DNA of 64,000 nucleotides, taken from assembly GCA_028751875.1 (NCBI GenBank), contig CM054141.1, positions 74,429,646-74,493,645 of the forward strand. Direction: 5' to 3'. Positions 1 to 9,825 of the stretch are shown in pieces. A program made the translations under genes and the position numbers. Within the stretch, counting starts at the first letter, position 1; each line of letters starts with the position of its first letter. The notes below the pieces were generated by a model. That model searched no databases and was not told the origin of the DNA. It saw only the letters and a program-made list of their open reading frames with translations. Source of the DNA: Rapana venosa (lineage: Eukaryota > Mollusca > Gastropoda > Neogastropoda > Muricidae).

Positions 1-778
1 TTTTTATCTCTAAGCAAGGAAGAGTTAAATTTCCAAAAATTCTTACCCTTTTTATTTTTGCCAAATTTAAAGATTAATGTTACCATTGAGTGGTCAGAAC
101 GGTATCCAGGAAGGATATCCGGATTGTCATAATACCAGTACAAAGAGTCTGAAAGCAAAAAGAAATCTAATCTACTCTGTTTAAGTGGTGTTGGTTTTCG
201 CCATGTATACTGCCTTCTCTCTGGATTATTTTCTCTCCAAATGACTACTAAACCAAGCTCTTCAGTTACTCTTTCTAACGCCTCTCTAGCTCTAGGATTA
301 TTGATGTGTGTGTATTGATAACAATCTAGGTGTGGGTCTAATGCAATGTTCCAATCCCCTACAGCAATAATGTTGTTTGTTTTGTATTTCTCGATTGTAT
401 CTTTTAGTGAATGGTAAAAGTCAGGATCATCTTTATTTGGTCCATACACGTTGACAAGGAGCATGTCCCTTTCCATTGTTGAAAAATGTAAAATTATAAA
501 GTTTCCGTTTTGATCTGTAGTACTGCTATGTATTTTAAACTCAAAATTATTTGCAAAAAGAATGGCTACCCCTCTTGAATTCGTCTTATATGATGCGAAA
601 ACACATTTATACCCCCATTCTGCGTTCACATATTTCTCTAGTTTTTTGTCAAAATGGGTGTCTTGAAGACAATATATTGAGTATTTTTTCTGTTTAAGAT
701 AATGAAATACATCTCTTCTTTTATGCATATCCCCCAGACCTTGGCAATTTAAGGAAGCAATTGTGATTTTATCCATTA
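1..778 (-). mobile_element. Non-LTR retrotransposon ORF2, apurinic-type endonuclease domain (partial)
   Basis: The minus strand from ATG at 778 encodes an APE-type endonuclease, the nicking domain of LINE ORF2. Motifs in order are SLNCQG, CLQDTHF (usually QETH, here Asp), YKTNSRGVAILF, VNVYGPN, GDWNIALD, RRQYTW, SRLDFFLLSD and YRSDHSMV. The frame is open to the left edge of the window except for one shift in an A6 run at 719-724, between GDMHK and RRDVFHYL, which may be a sequencing or real indel. The domain layout resembles L1/Tx1-clade elements. The RT domain would lie beyond the window edge. About 780-1,000 upstream of the ATG would be 5' UTR. Confidence 0.8.
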
Positions 779-1149
779 TTTGCAGAGTTAGTCTATATCT
801 TGACAAGAAACACGACTGGCCAAACCGACTGTAGCCACGCTACTAGATACTTTCCAAGAGGCACAAAGGATAGTGAAGCAAAATACCATGTAAGGTAGAG
901 GGTACACCTTTTGAATTTAAAAACATAGCATGACATGCTGCAAATCATACTTCACTCTAAAGAAGAAGAAGAAGAAGAATGTAAAGAAAGAAAAAGAATA
1001 ACTAGAATCTGAAAAAAACCCCAGAAAAATATAAGAAATTTTTTTGTTACTTAACTAACGCAGGCGAGTCCAGGTGCTCAAAATCAGTATTTCACAACAA
1101 TGACCCATGTCCCTAATTAAGGGGCCTAAGTCTAACCAACCATATTGAC

Positions 1150-1470
1150 CCCACATAGCTGAGTCTTCCCCTTTATAACACTTGGTCGCACAAAAGATTC
1201 AATCGAACATTCTTTTTGGGAATGCAACCAAGCAAGAACTATTTGGACAAATTTAGAGAAAAGTATCAATGACCATTGTGAATACGCATCAAATGTGAAA
1301 ATTTCACATAAGATTGTGCTTTTTGGAGTGGATAATTGCATGAAAACTGACGCTATTTTCGATTTCATTATCCTTTTAGCTAAATTGTATATTTACAGAT
1401 GCAGAATTGAAAATAATTTACCAGTATGGAAAGTTTTACGCAACAATTGCAAACAACCTGAGTAAGTTCA
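1150..1470 (+). mobile_element. 3' end of a non-LTR retrotransposon ORF2 (C-terminal zinc-knuckle tail)
   Basis: A plus-strand frame ending in TAA near 1,464 encodes a typical LINE ORF2 C-terminus: DSIEHSFWECNQARTIW, then KISHKIVLFGVD, FIILLAKLYIYRCR and PVWKVLRN. The spacing His..Cys in EHSFWEC followed by a helix-rich tail with AKxYIYRCR is characteristic of L1/Tx1-type ORF2 ends. Up to about 1,815 there is AT-rich sequence that could be its 3' UTR. It lies back to back with the minus-strand endonuclease at 1-778, so the two could be one 5'-inverted insertion. Confidence 0.6.
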
Positions 1471-1815
1471 CTTTTAAATGGAGCCACTATAGACCATTGC
1501 TTGACTGTACAGATTAGATTTATATAACTGAGACATGTGACAGGCCATGTGCTTTTACTGAATAGCAACCATGTGATAACAGAAAATATGGAATTGTGCA
1601 TACATTGTTTTTACTCTCCAAGGCCATGCTGTAACACACTGGGTAGCTACACTGACAATGGAACATTGTGATCTTCCTCATGGATGAAAGAGTGCAATGG
1701 TATAGATTGACAGAGTGACAGAGGTGTACAAATACTGTTTTTCTCATGTTTGACATGATGCATTTATTTTAACTTTTATAGCATGAAAAATGTGTGCGTG
1801 TGTTTGTTTTGGTTA

Positions 1816-2575
1816 AGTATACGATGATGTAATGATGCTGCTGTGGAAGTGCATACGATGATGTAATGATGCCGCTGTGGAAGTGCATACGATGATGTAA
1901 TGATGCCGCTATGGAAGTGCATACGATGATGTAATGATGCCGCTGTGGAAGTGCATACGATGATGTAATGATGCCGCTGTGGAAGTGCATATGATGATGT
2001 AACGATGCCGCTATGGAAGTGCATACGATGATGTAATGATGCCGCTATGGAAGTGCATACGATGATGTAATGATGCCGCTATAGAAGTGCATACGATGAT
2101 GTAACCATGCCACTATGGAAGTGCATACGATGATGTAATGATGCCGCTGTGGAAGTGCATACGATGATGTAATGCTGCTGCTGTGGAAGTGCATACGATG
2201 ATGTAATGATGCCGCTATGGAAGTGCATACGATGATGTAATGCTGTCGCTGTGGAAGTGCATACGATGATGTAATGAAGCCACTATGGAAGTGCATACGA
2301 TGATGTAATGATGCCGCTGTGGAAGTGCCTAGAATGATATAATGATGCCGCTATGGAAGTGCATACGATGATGTAACGATGCTGCTGTGGAAGTGCATAC
2401 GATGATGTAATGATGCTGCTGTGGAAGTGCATACGATGATGTAATGCTGCCGCTGTGGAAGTGCATACGATGATGTAATGATGCCGCTGTGGAAGGGCCT
2501 ACGATGATGTAATGATGCCGCTATGGAAGTGCATACGATGATGTAACGATGCCGCTGTGGAAGTGCCTACACTAT
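1816..2575. repeat. Minisatellite, 34-bp unit, about 22 copies
   Basis: Near-perfect head-to-tail copies of a 34-bp unit that begins TACGATGATGTAATGATGCC and continues GCTGTGGAAGTGCA. Variants are mostly single substitutions (gccgct/gctgct). The unit is present once in the tail of the SINE at 62,818-63,190, and this array directly abuts a copy of the same SINE (2,576-2,885). All reading frames through the array are open by chance and encode nothing recognisable. Confidence 0.95.
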
Positions 2576-2885
2576 CCTTAGAGATGACGTGGCAGGGCTG
2601 TACTGTATGCCTCCTATTGTAATTATATCCCCAGCTTCAACTGGACCTGAGAGATACAGACACCTGCAGTGTTGGTCAGGTCATTGGAGCAACACTCTCA
2701 AAACTGCATCCCTAAAATGGATGACGCCCGATGGTGTGGTCCCCGTCTTCCATTAAGCCCGCAGCAAACTCACTCTGGGTAGCAGCCAGCTGGAATTAAG
2801 AAAATCCCTATGACTCTTGTGGGCTTCAAACCAGCAATCTTCCAGTCTATAACCCCAGGTGCCAGCTACTGCACCAAGGTTACTA
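2576..2885 (-). mobile_element. tRNA-derived SINE (body and head)
   Basis: Minus strand: a tRNA-like head at about 2,790-2,885 with B-box-like GGTTTGAAGCC and a degenerate A box (GTGCAGTAGCTGG), then a body that matches the SINE at 62,818-63,190 almost collinearly (gagagatacagacacctgc, gcaacactctcaaa, actcactctggg). The distal part of the SINE is replaced by the expanded 34-bp array at 1,816-2,575. Confidence 0.75.
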
Positions 2886-2977
2886 GGGCAGGACAATTTC
2901 TTTGTACACACATTAATGTGTGTCATACTATACACAGCATACGTAACAGGACCACCATGCATAGAAGACCGACCATA

Positions 2978-3052
2978 TATTATAATAATAATAATTTTAA
3001 AAAAGGAATTTATATGGCGCTATATCTTGCAAAAACAAATCAAAGCTATGTG
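2978..3052 (-). mobile_element. 3' tail of an L2-type LINE
   Basis: (ATA)n followed by GGAATTTATATGGCGC and CTTGCAAAAACAAATCAAAG. This is the antisense of the terminal 3' UTR shared by all L2-type copies in the window, and it is severely 5' truncated. Confidence 0.7.
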
Positions 3053-3059
3053 TGGTGGT

Positions 3060-3262
3060 TTGCTATGTATGGCGATATAATAGATAAAACAGATCACCAT
3101 AAGGACCCACCATGCACAGCATACCACCATACTTAACAGATCACCATACATAACAAACCCACCATAATTATATAGCAGACACAGGATACATAACAGATCG
3201 CCATACATAACAGATCACCGTACATAATAAATCACCATGCATAACAGATCACCATACATAAC
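3060..3262. repeat. Short minisatellite, about 17-bp unit CATACATAACAGATCAC
   Basis: About ten degenerate copies of CATACATAACAGATCAC and variants (catgcataacagatcac, ccatacataacaaaccc). The same unit reappears at 6,890-6,955, next to another L2 tail. The L2 fragment starting at 3,263 is inserted at its right end. Confidence 0.75.
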
Positions 3263-4157
3263 ATATAATTAACCGTCATCAGATCAACCATCACTTTTAT
3301 GCAGATGACTCTCAGATTCTAAGCAGTGACACTCCTGAAAATCTGCCTTCTCTCTTGACAAATATGGCCTACAGCTTTCAAAATATCCAAAACTAGATGA
3401 TAGAGAACAAGTTACAACTAAACGCTGATAAAACTAAAGCCATGCTTGTAGGGACCAAACACAAACTCTCTTCCATTACAACAGTTTCAATAGAATTCGG
3501 CAATGCATCAGTCCCTCTATCCACTGCTGTAAATTATCTACGGGTCATTATTGACAACACACATTCTATACACAAATTAATCACCCAGACCTGCCAGTCA
3601 TGCTACTATCAATTATGGCGTATTAGTGCAATTTGAAAGTACCTGTCCACAGATGCAACATCAAAACTCGTGGCATCTCTCATTCTTTCACGTCTGGACT
3701 ATTGCAATTCTCTTTTGGCAGGTCTGCCGGCATCATCTATCCACTCCCTTCAACGTATACAAAACTCTGCAGCTCGACTAGTCCTCAGAAAGAAAAAAAA
3801 ATCTGAGCACAATACCCCTCTCTTGCGATCTCTCCACTGGCTGCCTGTGCCACAAAGAATAAACTATAACATCAGTGCTCTCTGTTACAAATGTCTCTAC
3901 AAAACAGCACCCTCCTACCTCTGTGAAAGTCTTAACCTGTACACCCCTTCTCGTTCCCTTCACTCTGCTGCAGATTCAGTGTGCTTACGAATACCTAGAT
4001 TCAGCCAGTCCACTGTTGGCCGTTGCTCTTTCTGTTTCTGGTCCATCGATTTGGAATGGCCTCCCTATCTCTCTTCGCCAAAGGCCTTCTTGTGACACTT
4101 TTAAATCTGGCCTCAAGACATATTTGTTTCAAACCTAAGAATTTCCTCTCCTGTTTA
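3263..4157 (+). mobile_element. L2-type LINE, 5'-truncated RT to C-terminus
   Basis: Starts inside the reverse transcriptase (FYADDSQ box near 3,295-3,315). It continues through [74 protein letters not shown] and [20 protein letters not shown] to a [19 protein letters not shown] end. Several frames are needed, so it is dead. It runs into an inverted tail of another copy at 4,158. Confidence 0.9.
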
Positions 4158-4245
4158 ATAATAATAATAATAATAATGTATGGAATTTATATAGCGCTGA
4201 ATCTTGTAAAGTAAACAAATCAAAGCGCTAACTACTTAGTAGTAG
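4158..4245 (-). mobile_element. 3' tail of an L2-type LINE (inverted to its neighbour)
   Basis: (AAT)n then ATGTATGGAATTTATATAGC and GCTGAATCTTGTAAAG. This is the antisense L2 terminus, tail to tail with the plus-strand copy on its left. Confidence 0.65.
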
Positions 4246-4815
4246 TTCCTTGCATCAAGCCCTAGCCAACCATAAGAATAGAGTCACACCAGAGGAGTCA
4301 TTGCCTTGCTGAAGAACCAGTTGCACAATGCTTATAATGCAATAAGAATGGATGACGGCAGATGATATATTACTATAATTTTACTGCTTACAACAAGCAT
4401 ACACAGAAGAAAGTGTATGAATGCACTTGTGTTGTTAACTCATGTATGCAAACTGTGTTTCTTACTGAGATGACTTGAATTAAATACACGTGGGTTTTTT
4501 TTACCACCAACGTCACTCTTTTCTTTTCACCCTCTTGCTAATATATCAGAATTACTTACCAGCCTATTTGATCAGACACACAGGTCTACATGTTAGCCTA
4601 TAGATGTATACTAATACAAACTCAATGAGGCACACTTCCTTTATAAACATTCCTATAAACACTGCCTGAAATGTTGAGCAAATTAGAATTCCTAAATCAA
4701 GTAGCAACAAGTTTGCAACAAGGTTAGCTTTTCACTGGCAAACCCTGACGCTCACAGACACACAAGCACCAAGTCTTTTATCAAAGTGTCTATACAAAGT
4801 CAGGGCAAAAGTGTT
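4246..4815. other. No gene seen; possible 3' flank or UTR of the TAB1 copy
   Basis: AT-rich sequence without homology recognisable to me. If the TAB1 copy is a retrocopy, part of this may be its 3' UTR. The only A-run on the minus strand is a short one near 4,495-4,502, too weak to call a poly(A) tail. Confidence 0.4.
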
Positions 4816-6568
4816 TCACATTTCAGGCATATTAAGGGACTCGCCCTCCTCTTGTATAGGGTCGTACATGGATCTGGGCCGCATGTGGCTGATCAACGTC
4901 GCCTGCTGTTCTTCGCTCATCTGTTCAAAAGCCCGGTAGAACTCTGTAAAGTCCACGTACGGTTTGATCTTCCCTTCCTCGTCCAGCTCAGTGTCAGACT
5001 CGCGAACCTGCCGTGAGGCAAACATGCGGACTTCCCCGCTGCTCTGAGTCGAGTCCTCGCTCGTGCAGGTGCTGCTGGAGTTCAGGGTTCGCCCGCTCAT
5101 TGTGGACTGCGTCTGCAGGTGGTGGCTGTTGTTGGTGCCGTCACGCTCCCGCCAGGCTGGCTGGTTGGTGTTTGGGGTGAATCGCAGGCATCCCCACTGC
5201 CCATGGCCCCAGAGCTGAAGGAGGGAGGGTGGGGTGAAGGGATGTGGAGGGCGGGTGGACGAGGCTGGGGTGGGTAGAGCGGGGTGGGGGGAGAGTGGCG
5301 GCTCAGCGGTCCCGTGGGTGGACAGGGGGTACTGGACCTGTCGCACCAGGAGGGAGGTGTCGTCCCGCTTCTGGCACAGGTGCTTCTGCTGGTGGTGCCT
5401 GTCATGGAGGCGTCGTGGTGAATCCTCACCACCTTGTCCACCACTGCCTGGGCCACACCATCTAAGGTGGTTTGCATGGAGAACTCGGTGGCCACCATGG
5501 AGGCAATTTCAGCGTTGACACGTTGTGTGCCTGTGGCATCAGTGAGAGACTGGTACAGACCATCAGACATGGTGATGAGAAAAGCACAACTGTCCTCAAC
5601 AGGGATGCCCCCATCCACAAAGGGGTCTGCTATCACTGGGTCCTTGGTGGCACAGCTGAAGTAGTCGATATCGCGATAGCCGCCCTTGACGTGGTGATGC
5701 AGCGGGAGCAGGTGGAATTGCCGACCTTCTTGGCGATGTGCAGCTTCTCCACATCCAGGCCCAGGCTGGACAGCTGGGTGACCGTCAGCACCCGTCCTGA
5801 CCCGACTTGACCAGCAAGGCGCGTGTGTCACCAACGTTGGCCACGTACATTTTGTTGTTGTAGATGAGCACCACGGTGGCAGTGGTGCCTCCAGAAAGCT
5901 GCTGTTCCAACTGCTGCAGTTTGCTGTAGACATCTGGGCGTTTGCTGCAGGCTTCGTAAGAACTGATGCCATCAGGCAATTGATCTTGTGTGGTGGTTTT
6001 CTCAGCCAGAAGACCGTCAGTGGACTCAAAGTAGACATTCTCCACTGCCATGAATGCCTGTCTCAAAACCTCCCGGACCTCAATGTCAGAAGCCTTGCTC
6101 TGCAGCTCGGCAGGCATCCTCTGGGCAGCAAAGTCAGCCACCCACTGCCGCTGTGTCCGTCAAACACCCCGCTGTGTCCGCCAAACACCCCGCTGTGTCC
6201 GTCAAACACCCCGTAGTGTCCGTCAAACACCCCGCTGTGTCCGTCAAACACCCCGCTGTGTCCGTCAAACACCCCGCTGTGTCCGTCAAACACCCCCCTG
6301 TGTCCGTCAAACACCCCATTGTGTCCGTCAAACACATCAAACACCTGTACAAGTAGCAATTGCTGTCATGTAACCTGAAATGAAAATTTCTGTCGTCACA
6401 TTCATGCTCCTCTCGTCTGTTGCCATCCTCACGGTAGATCTGATTAGTGGACAGGCCCACACCTGACAGGTAACACACAGGAAAATCATCTGTCCAGCTC
6501 ACCTGGCCCTGCATTCCTAATCTGGGTGCAGCACCAAGAGCTCCATTCAGGAGCCTGCCATTCGACAT
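4816..6568 (-). pseudogene. TAB1: TAB1 (TAK1-binding protein 1), intronless frameshifted copy
   Basis: TAB1 is a catalytically inactive PP2C-fold adaptor that binds and activates the kinase TAK1 (MAP3K7). The whole protein can be followed in 1.75 kb: N-terminus QVSWTDDFPVCYLSGVG then NCYLY (6,568-6,347), PP2C motif VFDGHxG, VADFAAQRMPAELQ (6,141 down), ATVVLIYNNKMYVANVGDTR, VLTVTQL, GGYRDIDYFSCATKDPVIAD, FLITMSDGLYQSL, LDGVAQAVVDKVVRIHHDA, LCQKRDDTSLLVR, and the TAK1-binding end KIKPYVDFTEFYRAFEQM with stop TGA at 4,816. Frame changes occur near 6,345, 6,146, 5,790, 5,705 and 5,400, and about 14 residues expected after VTQL are missing. There is no convincing intron, although vertebrate TAB1 is multi-exonic. 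I infer a processed pseudogene. The alternative is a real gene with assembly indels, since no in-frame point stop was noticed. Confidence 0.85.
6147..6335 (-). repeat. Nine tandem 21-bp copies encoding the PP2C motif VFDGHxG
   Basis: On the minus strand the unit reads V-F-D-G-H-x-G with x = N,R,S,S,S,Y,S,S,S; copy 8 has VFGGHSG. The position is exactly where TAB1 has its single VFNGYDG/VFDGHxG motif, between NCYLY and VADFAAQR, with an extra VFD at 6,336-6,344. The array is open in one frame, but both flanks of TAB1 are in other frames (changes at about 6,345 and 6,146). AG|GTGTTT at the left junction and GGCAG|TGG at the right could be splice-like, but no pyrimidine tract is present. Confidence 0.93.
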
Positions 6569-6619
6569 CTCCCAAAAATTTGGTAGCAGAAGCTAGGAGC
6601 AGTAGATACTCGGAACAAA

Positions 6620-6701
6620 CCTGATAAACAGGCAGGTTTCATTTCATAGCTATCCCTGCTTTTCAACAGCCAAAAATTCCATCACCCTGCCAAAGTGTAT
6701 A

Positions 6702-6736
<35 letters not shown>

Positions 6737-6892
6737 GTGTGTGTGCATTTGGACTTGTTAGAACTATTACTTGCTATTGGTTGCATGACTGTGTAAGAAT
6801 GATGAGTTGAGTGCAAGTGCTTTGATTTGTCTGTGCAAGACACAGCACTATATAAATTCCATTTATTATTATTATTATTATTATTATAACAG
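6620..6892 (+). mobile_element. L2-type LINE 3' UTR and tail
   Basis: Begins TTTCATTTCATAGCTATCC, then ATTCCATCACCCTGCC, a (GT)n tract at 6,700-6,735, TGCTTTGATTTGTCTGTGCA and GCACTATATAAATTCCATTT, ending in (ATT)n. This matches the reverse complement of the L2 end at 42,275-42,500. Insertion here separates the TAB1 copy from the TBC1D19 exon arrays. Confidence 0.8.
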
Positions 6893-6955
6893 ATCACCAT
6901 ACATAACAGATCACCACACATAACAAACCCACAATATATAGCAGACACAGAATAC
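6893..6955. repeat. Remnant of the 17-bp CATACATAACAGATCAC minisatellite
   Basis: Three to four copies of (CATACATAACAGATCAC)-like units leading into the larger array at 6,956. Same family as 3,060-3,262. Confidence 0.6.
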
Positions 6956-7963
6956 TCATAGACACAGAATACATAGCAGACCCATAATACACATAGCAGA
7001 CCCATAATACACATAACAGACCAGAATACACAACAGACCCAGAATACACACACAGACCCAGAAACACACACACAGACCCAGAACACACACACACAGCAGA
7101 CCCAAACACACACACACAGACCCAGAAACACACACACAGCAGACCCAGAACACACACACAGCAGACCCAGAACACACACACAGCAGACCCAGAACACAAC
7201 ACACAGCAGACCCAGAACACACACACAGCAGACCCAGAATACACACACACAGCAGACCCAGAATACACACACACAGACCCAGAACACACACACACAGACC
7301 CAGAATACACACAACACAGACCAGAATACACACACACACTGACCCAGAATACACACACACAGACCCAGAATACACACACACAGACCAGAAACACACACAC
7401 ACAGACCCAGAACACACACAACACACAGACCCAGAATACACACACACAGACCCAGAATACACACACACAGACCCAGAACAACACACACACGACCCAGAAT
7501 ACACACACACACTGACCCAGAATACACACACACAGACCCAGAATACACACACACAGACCCAGAATACACACACACAGACCCAGAATACACACACACAGAC
7601 CCAGATACACACACACACGACCCAGAATACACACACACAGCACCGAACACACACACGACCCAGAAAACACACACAAACACACACAGACCCAAAAACACCA
7701 GAACCATACACACACACACTGACCCAGAATACACACACACACTGACCCAGAATACACACACACAACTGACCCCCAGACACACACCACAACACACACAGCC
7801 AAAAAGGACCCAGAAACACACACACACTGACCCAGAAACACACACACAGACCCAGAATACACACACACAGACCCAGAATACACACACACAGACCCACAAT
7901 ACACACACAGCAGACCCAGAATACACACAGCAGACCCACCATACACACACACAGCAGACCCAC
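6956..7963. repeat. About 20-bp minisatellite abutting the TBC1D19 donor site
   Basis: About 45-50 variable units, on the minus strand GGGTCTG(CTG)TGTGTGTATTCT. The array starts immediately at the donor of the exon at 7,964. The first units read G|GTGGGTCTGCTGTGTG then TATGGTGGGTCTGCTGTG, so the donor itself is reiterated. Long frames through it (CVFWVCVCV-type) are artefacts of the repeat. Confidence 0.93.
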
Positions 7964-8126
7964 CATACATAGCGAAGCCATGGAAGGGGATGACGCCGTT
8001 GGGGGGATAGATGACGGCAAAGTCCTCCACCCCCAGCTTGCCCCGGATGTAGGACTTGGGGGGAGTGGCGCTGTTCTGCTGGAAGTGCTTCAGCACCACC
8101 GTGTCCCGTGAAAAGGGCAACAGCAC
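7964..8126 (-). CDS. TBC1D19: TBC1D19 exon (TBC domain, ...FSRDTVVLKHF to ...IPFHGFAMY)
   Basis: 163-nt exon, 54 codons plus one base. The protein starts VLLPFSRDTVVLKHF, continues PPKSYIRGKLGVEDFAV and ends YPPNGVIPFHGFAMY. It matches vertebrate TBC1D19 at CFSRDTSVL..PPKSYIRGKLGLEEYAVFYPPNGVIPFHGFSMY. Acceptor is TGTGGTGTCAG|GTG (phase 0, continuing from the exon at 12,966). Donor is TATG|GTGGGT (phase 1, compatible with MYV). TBC1D19 is a presumed RabGAP. At the place where active TBC domains carry the YxQ glutamine finger this sequence has IPFHGF, so canonical GAP chemistry is doubtful (inference). The following coding exons, about 150 residues in vertebrates, are not found to the left. 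Confidence 0.93.
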
Positions 8127-8210
8127 CTGACACCACACACTGAACACTGAACACACTGAACACGTCATCAGCTGCACTGTGACGTGTGTTGTGTAAGACA
8201 TTGACTCTGT

Positions 8211-8975
8211 GACGTTGACGTGTGTGTGGGTAGTGTTGACTGTGAAGTTGTAAGTGAGCATGGTCTGACGTGTGTGTGTGTGTGTGTTGTAAGTGAGCCC
8301 TTGGTGTGTTGTGTGTGTGTGTTTTAATGAAGCATTGGTGTGTGTGGTTGTGTGTGTGTGTGTTGTAAGTGAGCATTGGTGTGTTTTGGTGTGGGTGTGT
8401 GCTTTGGGTGTGTGTGTTGTAAGTGAGCATTGGTGTGTGTGTGTGAGTTGTGTTGTTGTTAAGTGAGCATTGGTGTTTTGTAGTGTGTGTGTGTGTGTGT
8501 TGTAAGTGAGCATTGTGTGTGTGTGTGTGTGTGTGTAAGTGAGCTTGGTGTGTGTGTGGGTTGTAAGTGAGCATTGTGTGTGTGTGTGTGTGTGTTGTAA
8601 GTGAGCATTGGTGTGTGTGTGTGTGTGTGTTGTAAGTGAGCATTGGTGTGTGTGTTGTGTGTGTGTGTGTGCATTGGTGTGTGTGTTTGAAGTGAGCATT
8701 GGTGTGTGTGTGTGGTGTGTTGTAAGTGAGCATTGGTGTGTGTGTGTGTGTGGTTGTGTGTGTGTGTGTGTTGTAAGTGAGCATTGGTGTGTGTGTGTGT
8801 TTTAGTGGCTTGTGTGTTGTAAGTGAGCATTGGTGTGTGTGTGTGGTGTGTTGGTGTGGTTGTGTGGTGTTGTGTGTTGTAGTGTGAGGCATGTGGTGTT
8901 GTGTAGTGTTGTGTTGTGTGGTTGTAAGTGAGCATTGGTGTGTGTGTGTGTGTGTGTGTGTGTTGTGTGTGGTTG
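8211..8975. repeat. GT-rich minisatellite with TTGTAAGTGAGCATTGG core
   Basis: Fifteen to twenty copies of TTGTAAGTGAGCATTGG separated by (GT)n of varying length. It lies on the acceptor side of the TBC1D19 exon at 7,964-8,126, starting about 85 bases upstream. The core contains a consensus donor (GTAAGTGAG), but on the plus strand, opposite to the gene. Confidence 0.9.
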
Positions 8976-8979
8976 TAGT

Positions 8980-9170
8980 TGAGAGGAGAGAGAGAGAGAC
9001 TCGAAGATTTATTCACAAAAAGGCTTGGCCATATGAGAGAGAGAGAGAGAGTGATGAAGAGAGATGAGGATGAGAGAGAGAGAGAGAGAGAGAGAAGAGA
9101 GAGAGATGAGAGAGAGGAGAGAGAGAGAGAGAGAGGGATGAAGGGAGAGAGAGAGAGATGGGAGAGAGGA
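8980..9170. repeat. (GA)n low-complexity tract
   Basis: Imperfect GAGAGA/GATGAGAG purine tract joining the GT array to the dispersed repeat at 9,171. Confidence 0.9.
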
Positions 9171-9825
9171 GAGGGAGGTTGCTAATGATGGAAGTCTTTC
9201 TGAAGTTTTATCTTGTACAGCCTCTGGTGATGGGAAGTGTTCTTGATGCTTTAAGTGCTGTTCTGTAATTAGCGCAATCTCCTTTAGTGAATGCCTTGTT
9301 CTTTCCATGTTTGAAACACAGCCGATAGACAGCCATGTTCGATGTTCTCAAGCCAAGGCTACTTGTCTCGCCAGATCTCCAGCTCTGAACCTGCTGGGCG
9401 TCTGCTATCTCCTCAACGATCTCTGTCCCAATGAGGTCACTTGTTTCCAGAGTACAAGGCCTCTTGGAAGATGTCGTAATCGAAGAGGACAACAGAGCAG
9501 GATGAGCCTGCTTTATTATGAAGAGGGCTTGTTGCCGCCCCTTGAACTGACAAGGACGAATTACAGTTTCTGTGATTGGTCAAAAGTGAGGCGCTTAGCT
9601 AACCAGAAGCATCATGGAGAACTTGGGGGAGGGGGAGAGTGGGGGGGGGGAGTAGTGCTTCATTTTAGAGATTATATACACGGCAGTTGCGATGGCGCAC
9701 TGTTTGTTCAAAAACGCACTGTCCAGGATTTTTTGCGTCTGTTAGGGCGCACTGCCCACATCATTTTGCGGCAATTTTTGTTAAAATGCGGGAATCCTGC
9801 AAGGACACACTCTAGAATCAACACT
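9171..9825. mobile_element. Right part of a TIR DNA element (copy 1)
   Basis: About 650 bp matching 40,230-41,242: AGCGCAATCTCCTTTAGTGA, CATGTTTGAAACACAGCC, ACAAGGCCTCTTGG, AATCGAAGAGGACAACAGAG, GCGCACTGTTTGTTCAAAAA, and the end TCTAGAATCAACACTG. The second copy is a complete element with matching left terminus CAGTGTTGGTTCTAG (37,350-41,242), so this is its right half. The left half is not recognisable here. No transposase is seen. Confidence 0.75.

Noticed and set aside
7964..8126. TBC1D19 exon belonging to the TAB1 copy downstream
   Set aside because: Its protein matches TBC1D19, its phases join the exons at 12,966 and 19,337, and TAB1 has its own N-terminus at 6,568.
6682..8892. Very long minus-strand open frames (354 to 736 codons) rich in Thr-His and Cys-Val
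   Set aside because: They are translations of GT/CA-rich minisatellites and run straight through the genuine TBC1D19 exon in a different or accidental frame. No domain outside that exon.
8211..8975. Tandem splice donors (TTGTAAGTGAG) for TBC1D19
   Set aside because: They are on the plus strand, opposite to the gene.
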